This document shows, piece by piece, positions 1 to 12,302 of a DNA stretch of 64,000 bases. Source of the DNA: Rotaria sordida (lineage: Eukaryota; Rotifera; Eurotatoria; Philodinida; Philodinidae); NCBI GenBank assembly GCA_905250125.1, contig CAJNOL010000400.1, positions 62,001 to 126,000 of the forward strand, read 5' to 3'. The notes under the pieces are model-generated. The model was not told the origin of the DNA. It was given only the letters and a program-made list of their open reading frames with translations, and searched no databases. Made by a program: the position numbers and the translations under genes. Positions within the stretch are counted from its first letter, which is position 1; each line of letters begins with the position of its first letter.

Positions 1-28
1 TTTCAATTAGCTTCGCCGAATATTGTCT

Positions 29-2192
29 ATGATAAGACCATTATTAATAATTATAACAATTATCTTTTCAATATTACTTATGTTACTTTATCTTTATTCT
101 CATGAACATTATCAAAAAGAACATTTACCTCAACTTCAAGTTACATTACCAAATGGAACAAAAATATTTATTAATAATAAAGATTCATCAGAAAAAACAA
201 ATGTAATTGATCATTGGCATGATAAAGTAAAAGAAACAATCAAAAATAGTGCAAATTTTGGTTTTATTCATGCATTTATTGCATCAATATCAGTTATTAT
301 TGTATCTGAATTAGGTGATAAAACATTTTTTATAGCTGCTATTATGGCTATGCGTTATGCACGTTTAATAATATATGCTGGTGCAATGGGTGCTTTAGGT
401 ACTATGACAATATTATCAGCATTATTAGGAAATATTGTTACAAAATTTATTCCAAGAATTTATACATATTATTTATCAAGTGTATTATTTGCATGTTTTG
501 GTATTAAAATGTTAAGAGATGGATATTTAATGTCACCAGATGAAGGTACAGAAGAATATGAAGAAGCTGAACATGAAATAGAAAAAGTTGATTTAACAAA
601 TGATCTTGAATCAGGTAATGGAGGAATAGGAAATCAACAACAAAGATTACAATCTACATCTAAACAACGAAATACATTAACAAAATTTACATTAATATTA
701 CGTCGTTATCTATCACCTATATTTATTCAAGCATTTATTATGACTTTTCTTGCTGTATGTATTATAAAATAGAAAATTTTTGAAAAATTATAATTATATA
801 AAAACAAAGTATTAGCGTAGCTCTTTTGAAGTTAAAATGTGAAATTCACATGTGTTCGTCAGTAAAACAAAAATCTCCGAACATCAAAAGCTACATTATT
901 GAGAATGTATTTCAGTCATTCAAATTTTGAGAAAAGCTTTAGAACATTCTACTTCTTGTTGTTTATGTCATTCAGTGCATTTTTCCGTTGCTAAGGAGTT
1001 CTACAAACGAAGTCTGACCACGGTTATTGACAGTTGCTAGGACAACATACTCATTGATCATTGGCATTTTTCATCGACATAAGGCAGATATGTATACTGC
1101 CCCCACGAAGGTAATCGTGTCTTAATTATGCCAGCTGTTAAATTCTATTGCTAGGAATTTTTGAAAGAGGACCTTAGAGAATATACTGAGTTAAGGGTAC
1201 CCAAAAAAGTACCCTGTTACCAGCATGTCACAGAAACTTTTGGGTACCAAAGTACTTATAGGTACTTGAAAGTACCTAAGTGGTACTTTGGCAGGTATCC
1301 TGCTACAAAATATATAGTAACTGAGTACTTGAAGATGCTGATCAGGTACTGTTGTACAGTATTTTTAGGTACCCTGCTACCAAAATTTCAGTATGTTCAG
1401 GATTGAACCTGACCTTTCACTTTTTGCATTTTTTTCTCTCAAAACGATTTATTACATTTTTTTCGATTTTATTATATTTAATTTTTTCAATTCCAAAAAT
1501 TCAATAGGTCAAATGTCGAGGTCTGACCGAACTTGAGTTGGTCGAATATCCATGAGACCACCGCAGGATAGTCCGCTCTTAATCTACGATCAAGATCAGC
1601 AAGTTCTCAACTAAGAAATAGTGAAAAAATTAGTATGAAAACAGATTAATTTCTTCTGTTTTGCTCAGTTGTTTATACGGAGCCGTGCGCGAACAAGAAA
1701 ACAGTGAATGAACAGTCGCTACGGAGGACGCAACAAATGTAGGGTATCCTGTAGAGTTTTCCTTAGTAAAATTACAGATGCGGGTATCCATACCAATACT
1801 GTGGCTACATTTGCTGCATCGCTAATTTAGGGAAAGGGGGCTAGCTGCAAAATCTCGATTTAAAACAACTAATATTCACTATAGTTTTCTTCGAAAAACA
1901 ATACTATGAGTTTCACAAAAAAAAAAGAATTCTATTCTGATTTTTATTATTTTTGTATCTTTAGGAATGGGGTGATCGATCTCAAATAACAACAATTGTA
2001 TTAGCGGCTACGGAAAATCTCTTAGGTGTTATTATTGGTGGTATAATTGGTCATGGTCTATGTACTGGATTAGCTGTTATTGGTGGCCGTTATGTAGCTC
2101 AACATATATCACCGAAAACAGTGACACTTATTGGTGGCATTGTCTTCTTATGTTTTGCTTTATCAGTATTTTTTATCCGTTTGGATATATAA
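29..2192 (+). CDS. TMEM165: TMEM165/GDT1 family Golgi cation transporter (2 exons)
   Basis: Exons 29..754 and 1965..2192 join in phase 0 (donor GTATGT, acceptor TTTAG) to give 317 aa, close to the roughly 320 aa usual for the animal family. The protein has an N-terminal hydrophobic segment (residues 1-24), a lumenal stretch, and two repeated membrane halves. Each half carries the family signature E-x-G-D-[KR]-[ST]: ELGDKT at residues 94-99, and EWGDRS at residues 243-248, which is created exactly by the splice. An acidic loop (about 170-215) separates the halves. Family members are Golgi membrane Mn/Ca transporters (UPF0016) needed for glycosylation. The start is the first in-frame ATG. It lies only 28 bases into the window, so further upstream coding sequence cannot be excluded. 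The 1.2-kb intron holds a dispersed repeat and a GTAC-rich block. Confidence 0.93.
805..1930 (+). repeat. Dispersed repeat family R, long copy in the TMEM165 intron
   Basis: The left end reads AAAATGTGAAATTCAC after a TAGCGTAGCTC-like lead. The right end has a TTTTCTTCGAAAA motif about 20 bases before an A-run. Both ends and an internal block (around 905-985) recur with substitutions at 53790-54615, and the right part recurs inverted at 13185-13500. No open frame was seen, so this is probably a non-autonomous interspersed element. Boundaries are approximate. Confidence 0.55.
1185..1400. repeat. GTAC/GGTACC-rich degenerate repeat
   Basis: About a dozen GGTAC(C/T) or AGTAC(C/T) words are packed into about 215 bases, many of them palindromic, with irregular spacing. 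The stretch is open in one frame, but its amino-acid composition follows from the motif rather than from a protein family, so it is annotated as a repeat. Confidence 0.5.
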
Positions 2193-2475
2193 TTCTATTT
2201 AAGTTTTATTTTGCCTCTCTTTTTTTTTTCCTCTCTATGTCATAAAATTCTATATATATATATCAAATAACTGATCAACTAATATCAGCAATTGATCAAT
2301 TCATTCTTTGTTTTTTTCTTTACTTTTTTTTGGTATTGTCTTTGTTGTTGTTATTATTATTATTTTATTTAGTTAATGAAAAGATGAAAGAACTAAAAAA
2401 TAAATATTTTATTAAACTCTAATATTTCTACATCTATTTTATATTTCTTGAAGATAAATAAATAAATAAATAAAT

Positions 2476-3057
2476 ATGAAAGTTTATGTTGCTGCACCTG
2501 GTCAACATAATTGGCCTATTATACCAGATGATATACAAGATCGTCTTTTAGAAATTCTTAATGAATATTTAAATGAAGAAAAACTTGAAATATCATTAAA
2601 ACGTTCACGAAAGAAAATAAAAAATTTAATTAAACATCCAATTAAACAACATTTAGCTATTGGTTTACGTTGTGTTATGCGTTGTTTAAAACAAAATCAA
2701 TGTTTATTAGTTTTTGTTTGTACATCATTAACACCAATTATTTTAACTAAACCAATTTTACTTCTTTCACAAATACATTCAATACCATCGATACGTATAA
2801 AAAATTTATCAACAATATTAACAAAAATATTTTCTATACGACATTGTTCAACAATAGGTTTTAAATTATCATGTCAAGAACATGAACAACTTAAAAAACT
2901 TATTGATAATCTTCTTCAAATAATAAATGGTTGTGAACAACAATCATTAACTTCAATAAAATTTATTCCAGGAAAAATTATTTCACCTTATCAAAATCCT
3001 AAACGTATTTCAACTGGAATAGAAAAAAAGAAAAATAAATTAAAAAAACAAAAATAA
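2476..3057 (+). CDS. RPP38: RNase P/MRP subunit p38-like, L7Ae-fold protein
   Basis: Single-exon ORF of 193 aa. Residues ~50-145 follow the L7Ae/L30e/Rpp38 pattern: AIGLRCVMRCLKQNQCLLVF is followed by a basic region, then by QIHSIPSIRI and a C-terminal IGFKLS segment. This resembles the metazoan Rpp38 subclass more than ribosomal L7Ae. In other animals Rpp38 binds kink-turn RNA in nuclear RNase P and RNase MRP, which process tRNA and rRNA precursors. The protein is shorter than human RPP38 (about 280 aa), lacking most of the tails. The C-terminus is a lysine run typical of nucleolar proteins. ATG 2476 is the first in-frame start and follows an (AAAT)n microsatellite. It lies 283 bp after TMEM165 and 66 bp before FAM136A, same strand. 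Confidence 0.8.
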   Translation: MKVYVAAPGQHNWPIIPDDIQDRLLEILNEYLNEEKLEISLKRSRKKIKNLIKHPIKQHLAIGLRCVMRCLKQNQCLLVFVCTSLTPIILTKPILLLSQIHSIPSIRIKNLSTILTKIFSIRHCSTIGFKLSCQEHEQLKKLIDNLLQIINGCEQQSLTSIKFIPGKIISPYQNPKRISTGIEKKKNKLKKQK

Positions 3058-3063
3058 ATCATT

Positions 3064-3093
3064 AATTTTTTTTTTTTTTTTTTGTATTTGTAG
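3064..3093 (+). promoter_or_regulatory. Poly-T tract plus TTTGTAG: candidate trans-splice acceptor
   Basis: Within the 66-bp gap between RPP38 and FAM136A there is a run of about 18 T ending in GTATTTGTAG, a strong 3' splice site with no 5' splice site upstream in the gap. FAM136A starts 30 nt after it. Such sites accept a spliced leader in operon-bearing animals; bdelloids are known to trans-splice. Assignment is inference. Confidence 0.45.
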
Positions 3094-3123
3094 ATCGATT
3101 AAATTCTAATATTATATTTAATT

Positions 3124-5107
3124 ATGGAAGATTCACAACGTAAATTAAACGATGCTATTTCAACAATGGCTGGAACATTACATCGAAATTATCTACGACG
3201 AATTTATGTATGTTTTGATTTATTTAATTTTTCCTGAAATTTAATTTTCATACGACTAAATAAGATAAAATTATTTTAAAAATCATCATACTTTTGCTAA
3301 ACATTCACTGGTGTTCCATTTCAAGATGATTTTCATAAAAATAAATAGAATTATCTATAATTTAACTGAATAGATACACAATCCCTAGTCGAGACTCTCT
3401 AGAAGAATTCCTGTCATGAGTCCCTAGCCCCCCCCCCCCCCTCAAAAAAGTTAGTTTTCGTCAGAATGGCTAAGGTTGAGATAAATACATGGAGAGAAAG
3501 CCTGTCATTTGCTCTTTCATAAACGATAGATATTTTTCTTCGATGCCTCCTTTTTCCCGAAAAATTTTCAATATTTTTGACGATCCCTATTCGAAAAACC
3601 CAAAAATCTTTTTTGTTTTTTCTCAAGATGGTAGTCGAATGACGCATTTCCAGCGAAAGTCTACTATGATCCTATATAAAGTCAAATCTTTTTTTTTTGT
3701 TTGAAAGCTCGTGTTTGGGGCTAGCCTACTTCGTGATCTTTTTTTTAAAATAAGCCCTTTTATTATTATATAAGAAGCCATCTCTATAGAAAAAGAACTA
3801 TTTTGTAGGGGTTTTTTGAGTCATTGAACTTGTCATCCATTTCCTTCGCTTAAAAGGTATGAATTCAAAAAAAAGGACCACGATGTAGGCTAGCCCTACA
3901 GACAAGCTTTCAAACAAAAAAAATTATATATATATTTATATATATAATGAGGGTTCACAGAGGATTCTTGGAGATGAGATGAGCTGTTTTTTGACCCTTG
4001 TTTGATTCATATCTCTGTCAAACGTCAGGGTATCGAGCTGAAAATTTTACCACAGCCTCCTCACTTCAGCCCATTTAAACGTACCTGGGCTGAGATCGAT
4101 TTTCGAGCGGGGGTGCACCTTTAAGAGGGGATTCAGGGACTTCCCAAGGAATTGATGAGTATTATCAGGATCTCTTCAGAAGCCACCATTGGAATTCTCT
4201 GAAAAATTCAAATTTTAGAAGAACTCACCGGGAAGTTTTAGGGAGATCTTGAGATATGCAACTCTCCTGGGGACTCACGATAGGGATTTCGCATTTTTCA
4301 GAGGACTCTCCGGTGATTTCGTTGGAGAGAGTCTACTAGGAGTTTTGAATATTCAACATTTAGATACGAGAGAAGCATATCTCAAAACTAAAATTACATT
4401 GAAATGGAACACCATTTTTATACATCTTTTTTGAATGTTTTGTAAAGATAATAAGTTTTAAAATAATTTTGTCTTATACAGTATGAAATAAAAAGATATT
4501 CGAAACTTTCTTCTTTCGATTGCTAAAAATCTTTATTGAGTTATTGAACTTAACGCTCATCAATATTTAGTTCTGATGTGGATATTAGCCATATGAAAAC
4601 GAAAAGAGTCCGTTGTCTTGTTATTAAAATATACTTGACGATGAACTCATATACTCATAGAAGTAAATCGAGCCTTACACTTTTATACATACTTTCGAGA
4701 TAGTTGACAAAAATATTGTTTTTCATTTGAAACTATCTAGAAATCCACCAATATTTGATCATTATATTTTCTTTCTTTTTTAATTTTAGGGTGATGCATT
4801 TAATTGTTCATACCGGTGTACGGAAGATCCAACACTTGATCCAGTAAAATTTAATCAATGTGTTGAAAGATGTTCATCAAAAATAACTCAAGCTGAACAA
4901 GCAATGAGTCAGGAAATGCAACATGTACAAGATCGTTTAATGCGATGTATACAAAGTTGTGAAGATAAAGCAAAAGATAGTGGTAATAAAGATGAAAATC
5001 GTCTTCGATCTATTTTTGAACCATGTGTTGTCAATTGTGCTAATGAAATTCATCAATTATTACCTAAAATTGAAAGTCGTATTAGTGATCAATTAAAAAA
5101 ATATTGA
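3124..5107 (+). CDS. FAM136A: FAM136A-like mitochondrial protein (2 exons)
   Basis: Exons 3124..3207 and 4790..5107 join in phase 0 (donor GTATGT, acceptor TTTTAG), giving 133 aa against about 138 in vertebrates. Four CX3C motifs are present at C34/C38, C52/C56, C81/C85 and C107/C111. This twin-CX3C spacing belongs to the DUF842/FAM136A family and suits oxidative folding in the mitochondrial intermembrane space. VQDRLMRCIQSCEDKAKDS (about 74-92) is the most conserved family block. Function is poorly known; an intermembrane-space role is accepted from work on the human protein. The 1.6-kb intron houses a foldback repeat copy. A poly-A run follows the stop codon directly. Confidence 0.92.
3420..4130 (+). 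repeat. Foldback repeat family F, copy 1 (in FAM136A intron)
   Basis: Inverted arms at about 3689-3747 and 3864-3923 pair over about 55 bases (core GTTTGAAAGCT...GGCTAGCCTAC). The loop of about 115 bases contains TTTTTTGAGTCATTGAACTTG. The flanks also match copy 2 at 9970-10655: a C-run then CAAAAAAGT on the left, and TTGACCCTTGTTTG..CATATCTC on the right. The unit is therefore about 700 bp with a central hairpin. No protein frame was recognised. Confidence 0.7.
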
Positions 5108-6534
5108 AAAAAAAAAAAAAAAAAAGAAATATGAAGATTTTTCTCATATTTGAAAAAATCAACAATATATGTGTGTATTTAGGTTGATTTTTTTCCCCAT
5201 TTTGTTTTTTCTTTTCCACCGTTTTTTGTACGAAAACAAAATTATAGGAGAATAAAAAAGAAGAAGATAAATGCATAAAATTTATTAGTTTTCTATTTGA
5301 TATTATGAAAATTTTCAATTTGCATATTTGAATTCAATCAATATATAATGACAATATGATATTTAACTCAAATTTTGTACTACCATGAAAAATATCACTT
5401 CCAATTAAAAAATTGTATTTAAGACTGGCTTTTAGTCATCAAATGTTTGTGCTTCTCATTAGAGAATATAAATTTGAAATTCAAAAATTGTTAAAAATCA
5501 ATTTCGACTGTTCATTTAATTTCAATTATTTAAAGCGAAAACAATCTTAAGTTGCATGTTTTCATAGTATCGTTTTAAATCAACAGAATACAATATTAAC
5601 CAGATTTCGTCAGCAGAGAACGGACATAGGTTATACAGTCAACAAGTAAAGGAAGAAGTAAGAAAAAACAGCGAAATTAATACTATAGGCGATAAGTTCA
5701 ACTTGTCTTGGAACATAATAAACTAATTGATGAAGCTTCGAAAGAAGGAGAACTTACTGACACCAATTACACCAAGCATAAGAGTCATAGCGATCTGGAT
5801 GATAGTAGAACGAGCAAGTTCGTCTTGGTATATATTAGACACTGCAATAGTTCCAGGCAGTCTTCAATCCCTGAGATTCTTCTAAAGATTTCGAAGTTCA
5901 ATCAATTCTAGCAACCGTATGGTAACGATGTTCATTGTCCTTGAAAAAATGATCATTCTTGTTTGCATGAACGTTAGTTGCACAGCTGGCTATAGAAAAG
6001 CCCAATACTTAACTTTCATTTTCGATATTAACAGAAATTGACGTGGAAGCGATCATATTCGATTAGTTGAACGAAGAAAATGCATAGTGTGTATCAATGA
6101 GATGGTATCGTTTGTAATGAAATATTTACCAATAGGAGAAAAGAATCAAATAGTTTAGTAGATCGGAAAGACGAGAACAGCAAGAGCTGTGTTTTTGTAT
6201 GTACACATTTATCACGATGAGTTACTGTCATCAATAAACAAATAACGATCTTTGTAAAAAGAAAGCTTTCGCAGGAATGTCTTTCGCTAAATGGGTACCA
6301 TATTGTTTTTGTTGTTTAAATTCTTAAAAATTTAATTATATCAATTTAAAATTAACTTATTTGATGACGTAAATTATTTTAAAAAAAATTACTTAGAACA
6401 ATTTTCATAAATTTAAACATTCAGTTTTACGTCTAAGCTTCCGTTCCCTTCCCTCTCAAAAGTCAATCGTCAACCAGGAACGTACGAATCACATGAAATA
6501 CTTAGAATACGTTGTGGTTGTAGTGAAAAGACTA
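5108..6534. other. Intergenic, no gene recognised
   Basis: AT-rich sequence. Short open frames (for example near 5708-5911) have no family resemblance and no consistent codon bias. Nothing else was supported. Confidence 0.5.
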
Positions 6535-6895
6535 TGCTGAAATTTTCAGCCCTATATCATCATGTTTTCGAAAGATATTCAGCAAACAAACGTCAAAAAT
6601 AGCTCATTTGTGCATTCGAAATTTTCTGTAAACTACAGCCTCAAGATTTGACATTTTCTTGTTTGAAAGAGCATATCAAAACGCAGGGCATGACGGAAAT
6701 TTTACTTTTAAATTTTCATTTTTCAAAGGAAAAACAGGAATGAAAAATTAAAGTTCTTAGAAAACTCTCAAAAAAAAATAGGGCAGGAATGATTAAAATA
6801 CTCTGTTATATAATAGTAATAAAATATAACTCTAAAAAGAGACTCCATCATGCCCTGCACCTTAGCATGCTTTTTCTATAAAAAAAAAACCTCTA
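6535..6895 (-). repeat. Foldback repeat family F, copy 3 (inverted, partial)
   Basis: Arms at about 6654-6715 (CTTGTTTGAAAGAGCAT..GCAGGGCATGA) and 6836-6890 (TCATGCCCTGC..GCATGCTTTTTCTAT) are complementary to one another. The left flank TGAAATTTTCAGCCCTATAT is the reverse complement of the right flank of copy 2, so this copy is in opposite orientation and truncated. Confidence 0.6.
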
Positions 6896-7224
6896 TTGGA
6901 TACAATGAAGTTTCTTCGAGAATTCTAAGATGTGCGATCAAAGAAGCATAAGCCGAGAAAAATCGAAAAAGATTTTTCTAAAAACAGCATATTTTTCAAG
7001 TAGTAGGTGGCGAGAAAATCATCAAAAATTTTTTTGAAAAAACAATATACCAAATAAAAAACTGACTTTTTTTCGAGGGATAGGATCCTTAACGATGAAC
7101 TGCAATCTATAACGGTCGCTAAACATTGAGCTTCACTATTTCGATTTAATGAGCTGTAATTTGTAAAGTACCCTAAACTTCTGATTTTTTTCTTACTGAA
7201 TCTCACTGTTGTACCAAGAAGTTC

Positions 7225-7441
7225 TAGGTGTGGACGTGGGGTGTGGGTGTCGGTACATGACAGGACGAGTTCTGAAAATTAAAGCTTTCCTCCAGCACTG
7301 AAGAATGTATTGTAGTACATTAGAATACATGAAAGTGTATGAGAGTACCTGACGTTACAAATCCTCAAATTCTAAGTTTGGGGGGGGGGGGGTTCATATT
7401 CTTTCCAGAGTACAATTTGTACTTGTATTCGCGCAGCCCTC
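7225..7441 (-). repeat. Truncated copy of the 300-bp TIR element seen at 22195
   Basis: This stretch matches the reverse complement of about the right two thirds of the element at 22195-22494. It includes the GAGTTCTGAAAATTAAAGC block, a long G-run and the terminal TTGTATTCGCGCAGCCCTC. The opposite terminal repeat is missing. Confidence 0.7.
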
Positions 7442-9969
7442 AAAATATATAACAAAATTAATATAAAATCGAGTAAAATAGAATAAATGAGAGAAAATTA
7501 TATTAAATATTGAATAAATGTTGATATTTCAGTCAGAATTGACCTTCTTCAGAACTTTGCTTTGATGATAGTAGTATGGAAAGGACAAGACGATTATACT
7601 GATAGATGGTGACACCTATGGTTCCTGGACCGTGGTGGCGTAGCCAAGGGTACGACCGTCAGGCAATTTCTCATGGATTTCTTTTAAAATAATATCAATT
7701 GTCGAATGCCAAAAAATCCTGATACACATACATGTGCAAAGATTGAACTCGTGTCGTTTTAATGCATTGTATCTTGTTGTGAATTAATCAAGTGATCTCG
7801 AAAGATTAACTGACTTTATTTTCCATTAAACCGATGATCACAATGATGATTATTCAATTTTTTTTTCAAAATACTCATTATTTCACTTGAATTTGTTAAT
7901 GATTCTATTTATGCTTATGTATGCTATTTGACATAAAGGGAGTGATCGAAAAGTTTCGACTCATTTCAGTAAATCGATGATATCTTTGAAAAAATCTATA
8001 TATGGCTAATTGACTGAAATATGTAGTTTTGTAGAGAAAGATTAGAACTATCATTCTGCAAGAAAAAAGATACTTCAAAATGAATAAATATAATGTAATA
8101 TTTTGATTATTTTAATAATCTTAAATAAATATTTTCGTTTTATATTTTTTGAGAAAAGTTTTTATAATAGTGGTATGTTTTTTTGCTTATAGAGATTTTT
8201 CTTTTATCAAATTTATCATTTCAATTGAATAATATTCGTCATATTCACTGATTATGATTACAGTTTTATAACACCTCATATTATTAAAAGATTTCACATC
8301 CACAGTCTTTTTTTTAATAAAGTTTACTATTTTCAATTTATTCTCTAATATATCAGTTACTGAGATCTATCTTTTCGATAGTTTTATTAAAAAACTTCCA
8401 AGATTCATTTCAAAGCTAAATAGATAAGATATGACTAAGAGAAAATTTGTGAGGAATCATTCGACAAAATTTAAAGATGTCAAAAAAAATATATTATTGA
8501 TATATGAAAGAAAATTTAGTGTAGAAAAATATGAGAAAATGATTAACAATATTTCAAAAAAAAGGTTAAAAGCAATCGTTCGAAAACAAGAACGACGCAG
8601 GATATCATATTGCACTACATATATACATTTCGAAGTATCTCTTTTTCAAATGATGACTGTAGTCTTCCTCTACAAACTTATATATTTCGATCGATTAACC
8701 ATATATAGGTTTGTCAAAGATATCATTGTTTTACAGAAAAGGATAAAAACTTTTCGACTACCTTTTATTATATACAAATATCTGAAAGTTGAACCGTATA
8801 TTCGTGAAACAGTAGAAAAAAAAAGCGAACGAACTTGTCTTCAATAAACATCGGTTTTTGTGATAGCAGCGAGTATTAAAAAAAATGATAACCCAATTGA
8901 TCTTTAGTTGTCCATTGCTCCCACTTCTCAAAATAATTTAGCTGGGAAAACGACCCATGAATTAACAATTCCTAGCTGTCTCACTAATTGAAAATATCTG
9001 GAAAAGTGATCAAGAGTATCATCAGAGAGAAAAAAAAAATGATTGATGGTTCCTCGACATTCCACTTTGAGAACAGTCCACAATATGTGTTTTTCGTTCG
9101 AGAAAACGAAATCAAATAGATTCAAACTAAAAAATTCTCAAATAATTTCATATGAAGTCAACCTGTCATAGCTTTTTCTTAGGATATTTTCTCGTCAGTC
9201 ACTGAGTGAATCAGATGCGAAAATAATAAGTCTATTAATAACTTTACTCATATAACACTTAAGTGGTTACTTCTGTTTGCATTTAAAAAAAATCCCCACA
9301 AGCAACCAACGAACGGAAGTAGTTTATTGACTAAGTAATAGCAATTGTTTTTACCAACTTTCAAAGAAACAGAACAAAATAAAGATTTCGATGAAGCAAT
9401 TTTGAATCGATGTATGTTGACAGCGGTAGCATAGTTTTATGCCGTTGCTGTGAAGAGTAACGGGTAATCAGATGAGTGAAAGGTTTCAGGAAGAAAAAAA
9501 AAATGCTAAATCATGTTATTGTCACTATTGGAGGTGAATTCTTCTTTAACATTTTATGACAACAATCAGACATACGTATAAAATTACATACTCTAACACG
9601 CACAACCTGCAAGAACAAAAAAATGTACATATAGGTATATGTGAATTATACAATTTCATAGCAGAAGGATGAACGCATTGAAGATATCATGTCGACTTGA
9701 GCAAAAATATAAATGTTTGATTGACGTTGCAAAAACAATGCGCCGAATGTGTATTCAACACGATTTCGGTAATTTCCAAAATTTCCACTAATTTATGAGG
9801 TAGGGTTCTCGTTTTATCATATGAACATATATATTTGAAAAATATATCTAAGGAAGTTTCGAAAATGACCAAAATTTCCTGCTAATTTTCCGTAAGTTAC
9901 TGGTTATTATTTTTGATGGATTATGATGCTACGATGGAAATTTCCATTGATGGAAAAATTTACTTTTTT
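7442..9969. other. Intergenic, no gene supported
   Basis: AT-rich. A 138-codon open frame at 8431-8847 is Lys/Ile/Arg-rich with no motif, splice context or family similarity, and is probably chance. A box-A-like GTGGCGTAGCCAAGG at about 7628 has no properly spaced box B. Confidence 0.45.
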
Positions 9970-10655
9970 AAGGCCTCCTCCCCCCACTCAAAAAAGTCAA
10001 TTTTTGAAATTGAGATAAATGCATGGGAAGATAGCTCGTCTTCAGATCTTTCAGACATGATATAATTTTTTACCCGACATCCCTGTTTTTGGCAAAATTT
10101 TCGATGATTTTCGGTAACCACTCCTTGAAAAATATGCCTATTTTGAAAAAAACGAGAAGTGTTTTTCGTTTTTTCTCAGTTTTTTCTTTCTTGACCGCGC
10201 AACCCAAATTTTTCGGTCCAGGCTCATATGATATATTTAAATTTTTTTCTTGTTTGAAAGAGCACGTCAAGGTGCAGGGTACCACAGAGTCCTTTTTTAA
10301 ATTAACCTTTGTTTTTTTTATTATATACACAAGCACCTATGCAAATTGACGTCTATTTTTAGCAGATTCTTTGAGTCATTGAACTCGTGATTCCTTTTCT
10401 CCGCTTAAAAAGTAATAATTTAAATAAAAAGGACTCTGTGGTGCCCTGCATCCTGACATGCTCTTTCAAACAAAACAAAAAAATTAAATATATTGAAAGA
10501 GCCCGGACAGAGAAAAATGGGTTGTCAAATGACCTATTTTTTGACCCTTGTTTGGTTCATATCTCAGTCAAACACCGTGATATAGGACTGAAAATTTCAT
10601 GCGATTTGAATGCGGTTAACCTGGAAATCGATTTTTGAGGGGTGAGGGCCTTAAG
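9970..10655 (+). repeat. Foldback repeat family F, copy 2
   Basis: Arms 10241-10305 and 10418-10484 pair over about 60 bases (core GTTTGAAAGAGCAYGTCA..TGCAGGGYACCACAGAGTCC). The loop contains CTTTGAGTCATTGAACTCG, and the outer flanks match copy 1 in the same orientation. The arms differ in sequence from those of copy 1 yet remain complementary within the copy. ORFs in this block on both strands are by-products of the hairpin. Confidence 0.75.
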
Positions 10656-12302
10656 AAATCTGAACATACCCCGTAAGCAGTGTTGTCACCTTTTGAAGTC
10701 CGAAAAGCAGAAAACAACAGAAGTTTTATCATCGAAAAACAGAAAAACATCAGAAAATATGTTTATGATATGAAAATAACAAGTAGCTCGTAATAATTGA
10801 GGGTTCCAGTATTTTGGTAACATCTTAAGCGTTATCTTATCGCTCACGCCTTATTTTTTTTATCAAAAGATTCACCGTTTTCTTCTGCTCAAATTGCATA
10901 TTTCGTTGTAAAAATACTTATCTCCTTCTCTTTTGACATCACCACGATATAAAACGAGCACCACACACAACTTTCAAAATCTCTATTTTTTTCAATTTTT
11001 TCCGAAAACATCCAGTCCTTAGATTAATCTTATTATCATAGGTCGTGCCATATTCTTTATCCAGAAATAAAATAAATTGCCTTCGGTACGTTGTTTTAAA
11101 TCATGATGATGTTGAAAGAGAGATAAGGGTAACGGTTAAGATGTTAACAAAATACTGAGATCCTCTTTTATTACGAGCTACCTGTTAGTTTTAAATTTTA
11201 GTTTCAGTATACTAATCATTCGTATTGTATGGCATCACAAAACGCAACTAATTAACAAATAGACAGAATCATTGAACATGTTTTCTTTTTAAGGAGTATT
11301 CTTCATCTGATTTAAGAGCTTTTAACAAATCTTTTTTACCTAATAGATATTTATCCATTACAGTATATGATAAGGAGAAATTCAAAATAATTGTTGATTA
11401 AATCATAGCATTTAAAATTTTTTTGTTTCTTATTGTTCATAGGATAAGCAATATTAGCTTTTTATTAGCAATGTTCGGAAAATTGTTGATGACGAACGAT
11501 AAATGTTAGTTGAGATGGATCAAATTTATATTCTTTTAAAGATTATCAATATTCGACGGCTTTGAACCGTTCTCTGTTGAAGATAACTCTATTCAATTTC
11601 TGTTGTATGGTTTAGCTCCTGATGACATAATTATTATTTCAGCAACTCCCATTGCTTTGTGAATATCTTCTTTGCTAGTCGAGCTGCCATTAACATCTAG
11701 AGGTGTTTTTTCTATTTTTTTTTCTCTCACTGATCATATTAATTATTCATGTTCATTGAGTAAACAAACGAAAGAATGTATATGTTGATGTATATGAATT
11801 ACATGAGTAATTAAAATGCTATAGAAAGTCATAGGTAAAGAATTGATTTAAAGCCAAATATGTAGGTTGATAGTTGTTTGTGGTCAGTAGAAAATAAAAA
11901 TCATCTGTATCAAACAGAAAGAATTAGAATGGTACAAAAATATTAGTAGTTTTTAATACAGTTTTTTTTTAATAATTATGGAAACGAAGGTATTTCAGGT
12001 GAAAAATGTTGATTGAAATGATAAATAACGCCGTATCAAAAAAAGCAGAAGAGGTGGCAGCTCTGCTCGTAAGATAGACATTATTTTGTGAATTTATTGA
12101 CATGATAATTCTGATAGTCGATTTTCTATGGAACAACAATAGCTAATTGCGTCATTCATCGTAATGATTTGAAAAAGAAAGAATCGTATTTACAAAACTA
12201 TTCTCATTAAAAGATTGGCTCTCATAAAATAAATTTTATGTAAATAGTACCTTTTAGATAAATAGTTTCAATCTTTTTTTCTTTTCGATTTGTGCCTTGA
12301 AA
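10656..12302. other. Intergenic, upstream of EMC7
   Basis: AT-rich sequence with no recognised coding region, RNA gene or repeat boundary. The promoter of EMC7 presumably lies in its last few hundred bases, but no motif stands out. Confidence 0.4.

Noticed and set aside
8431..8847. 138-codon plus-strand ORF
   Set aside because: Lys/Ile/Arg-rich in AT-rich DNA, with no motif, splice context or family resemblance.
10070..10349. Opposed ORFs of about 87 codons
   Set aside because: They fall in foldback repeat copy 2.
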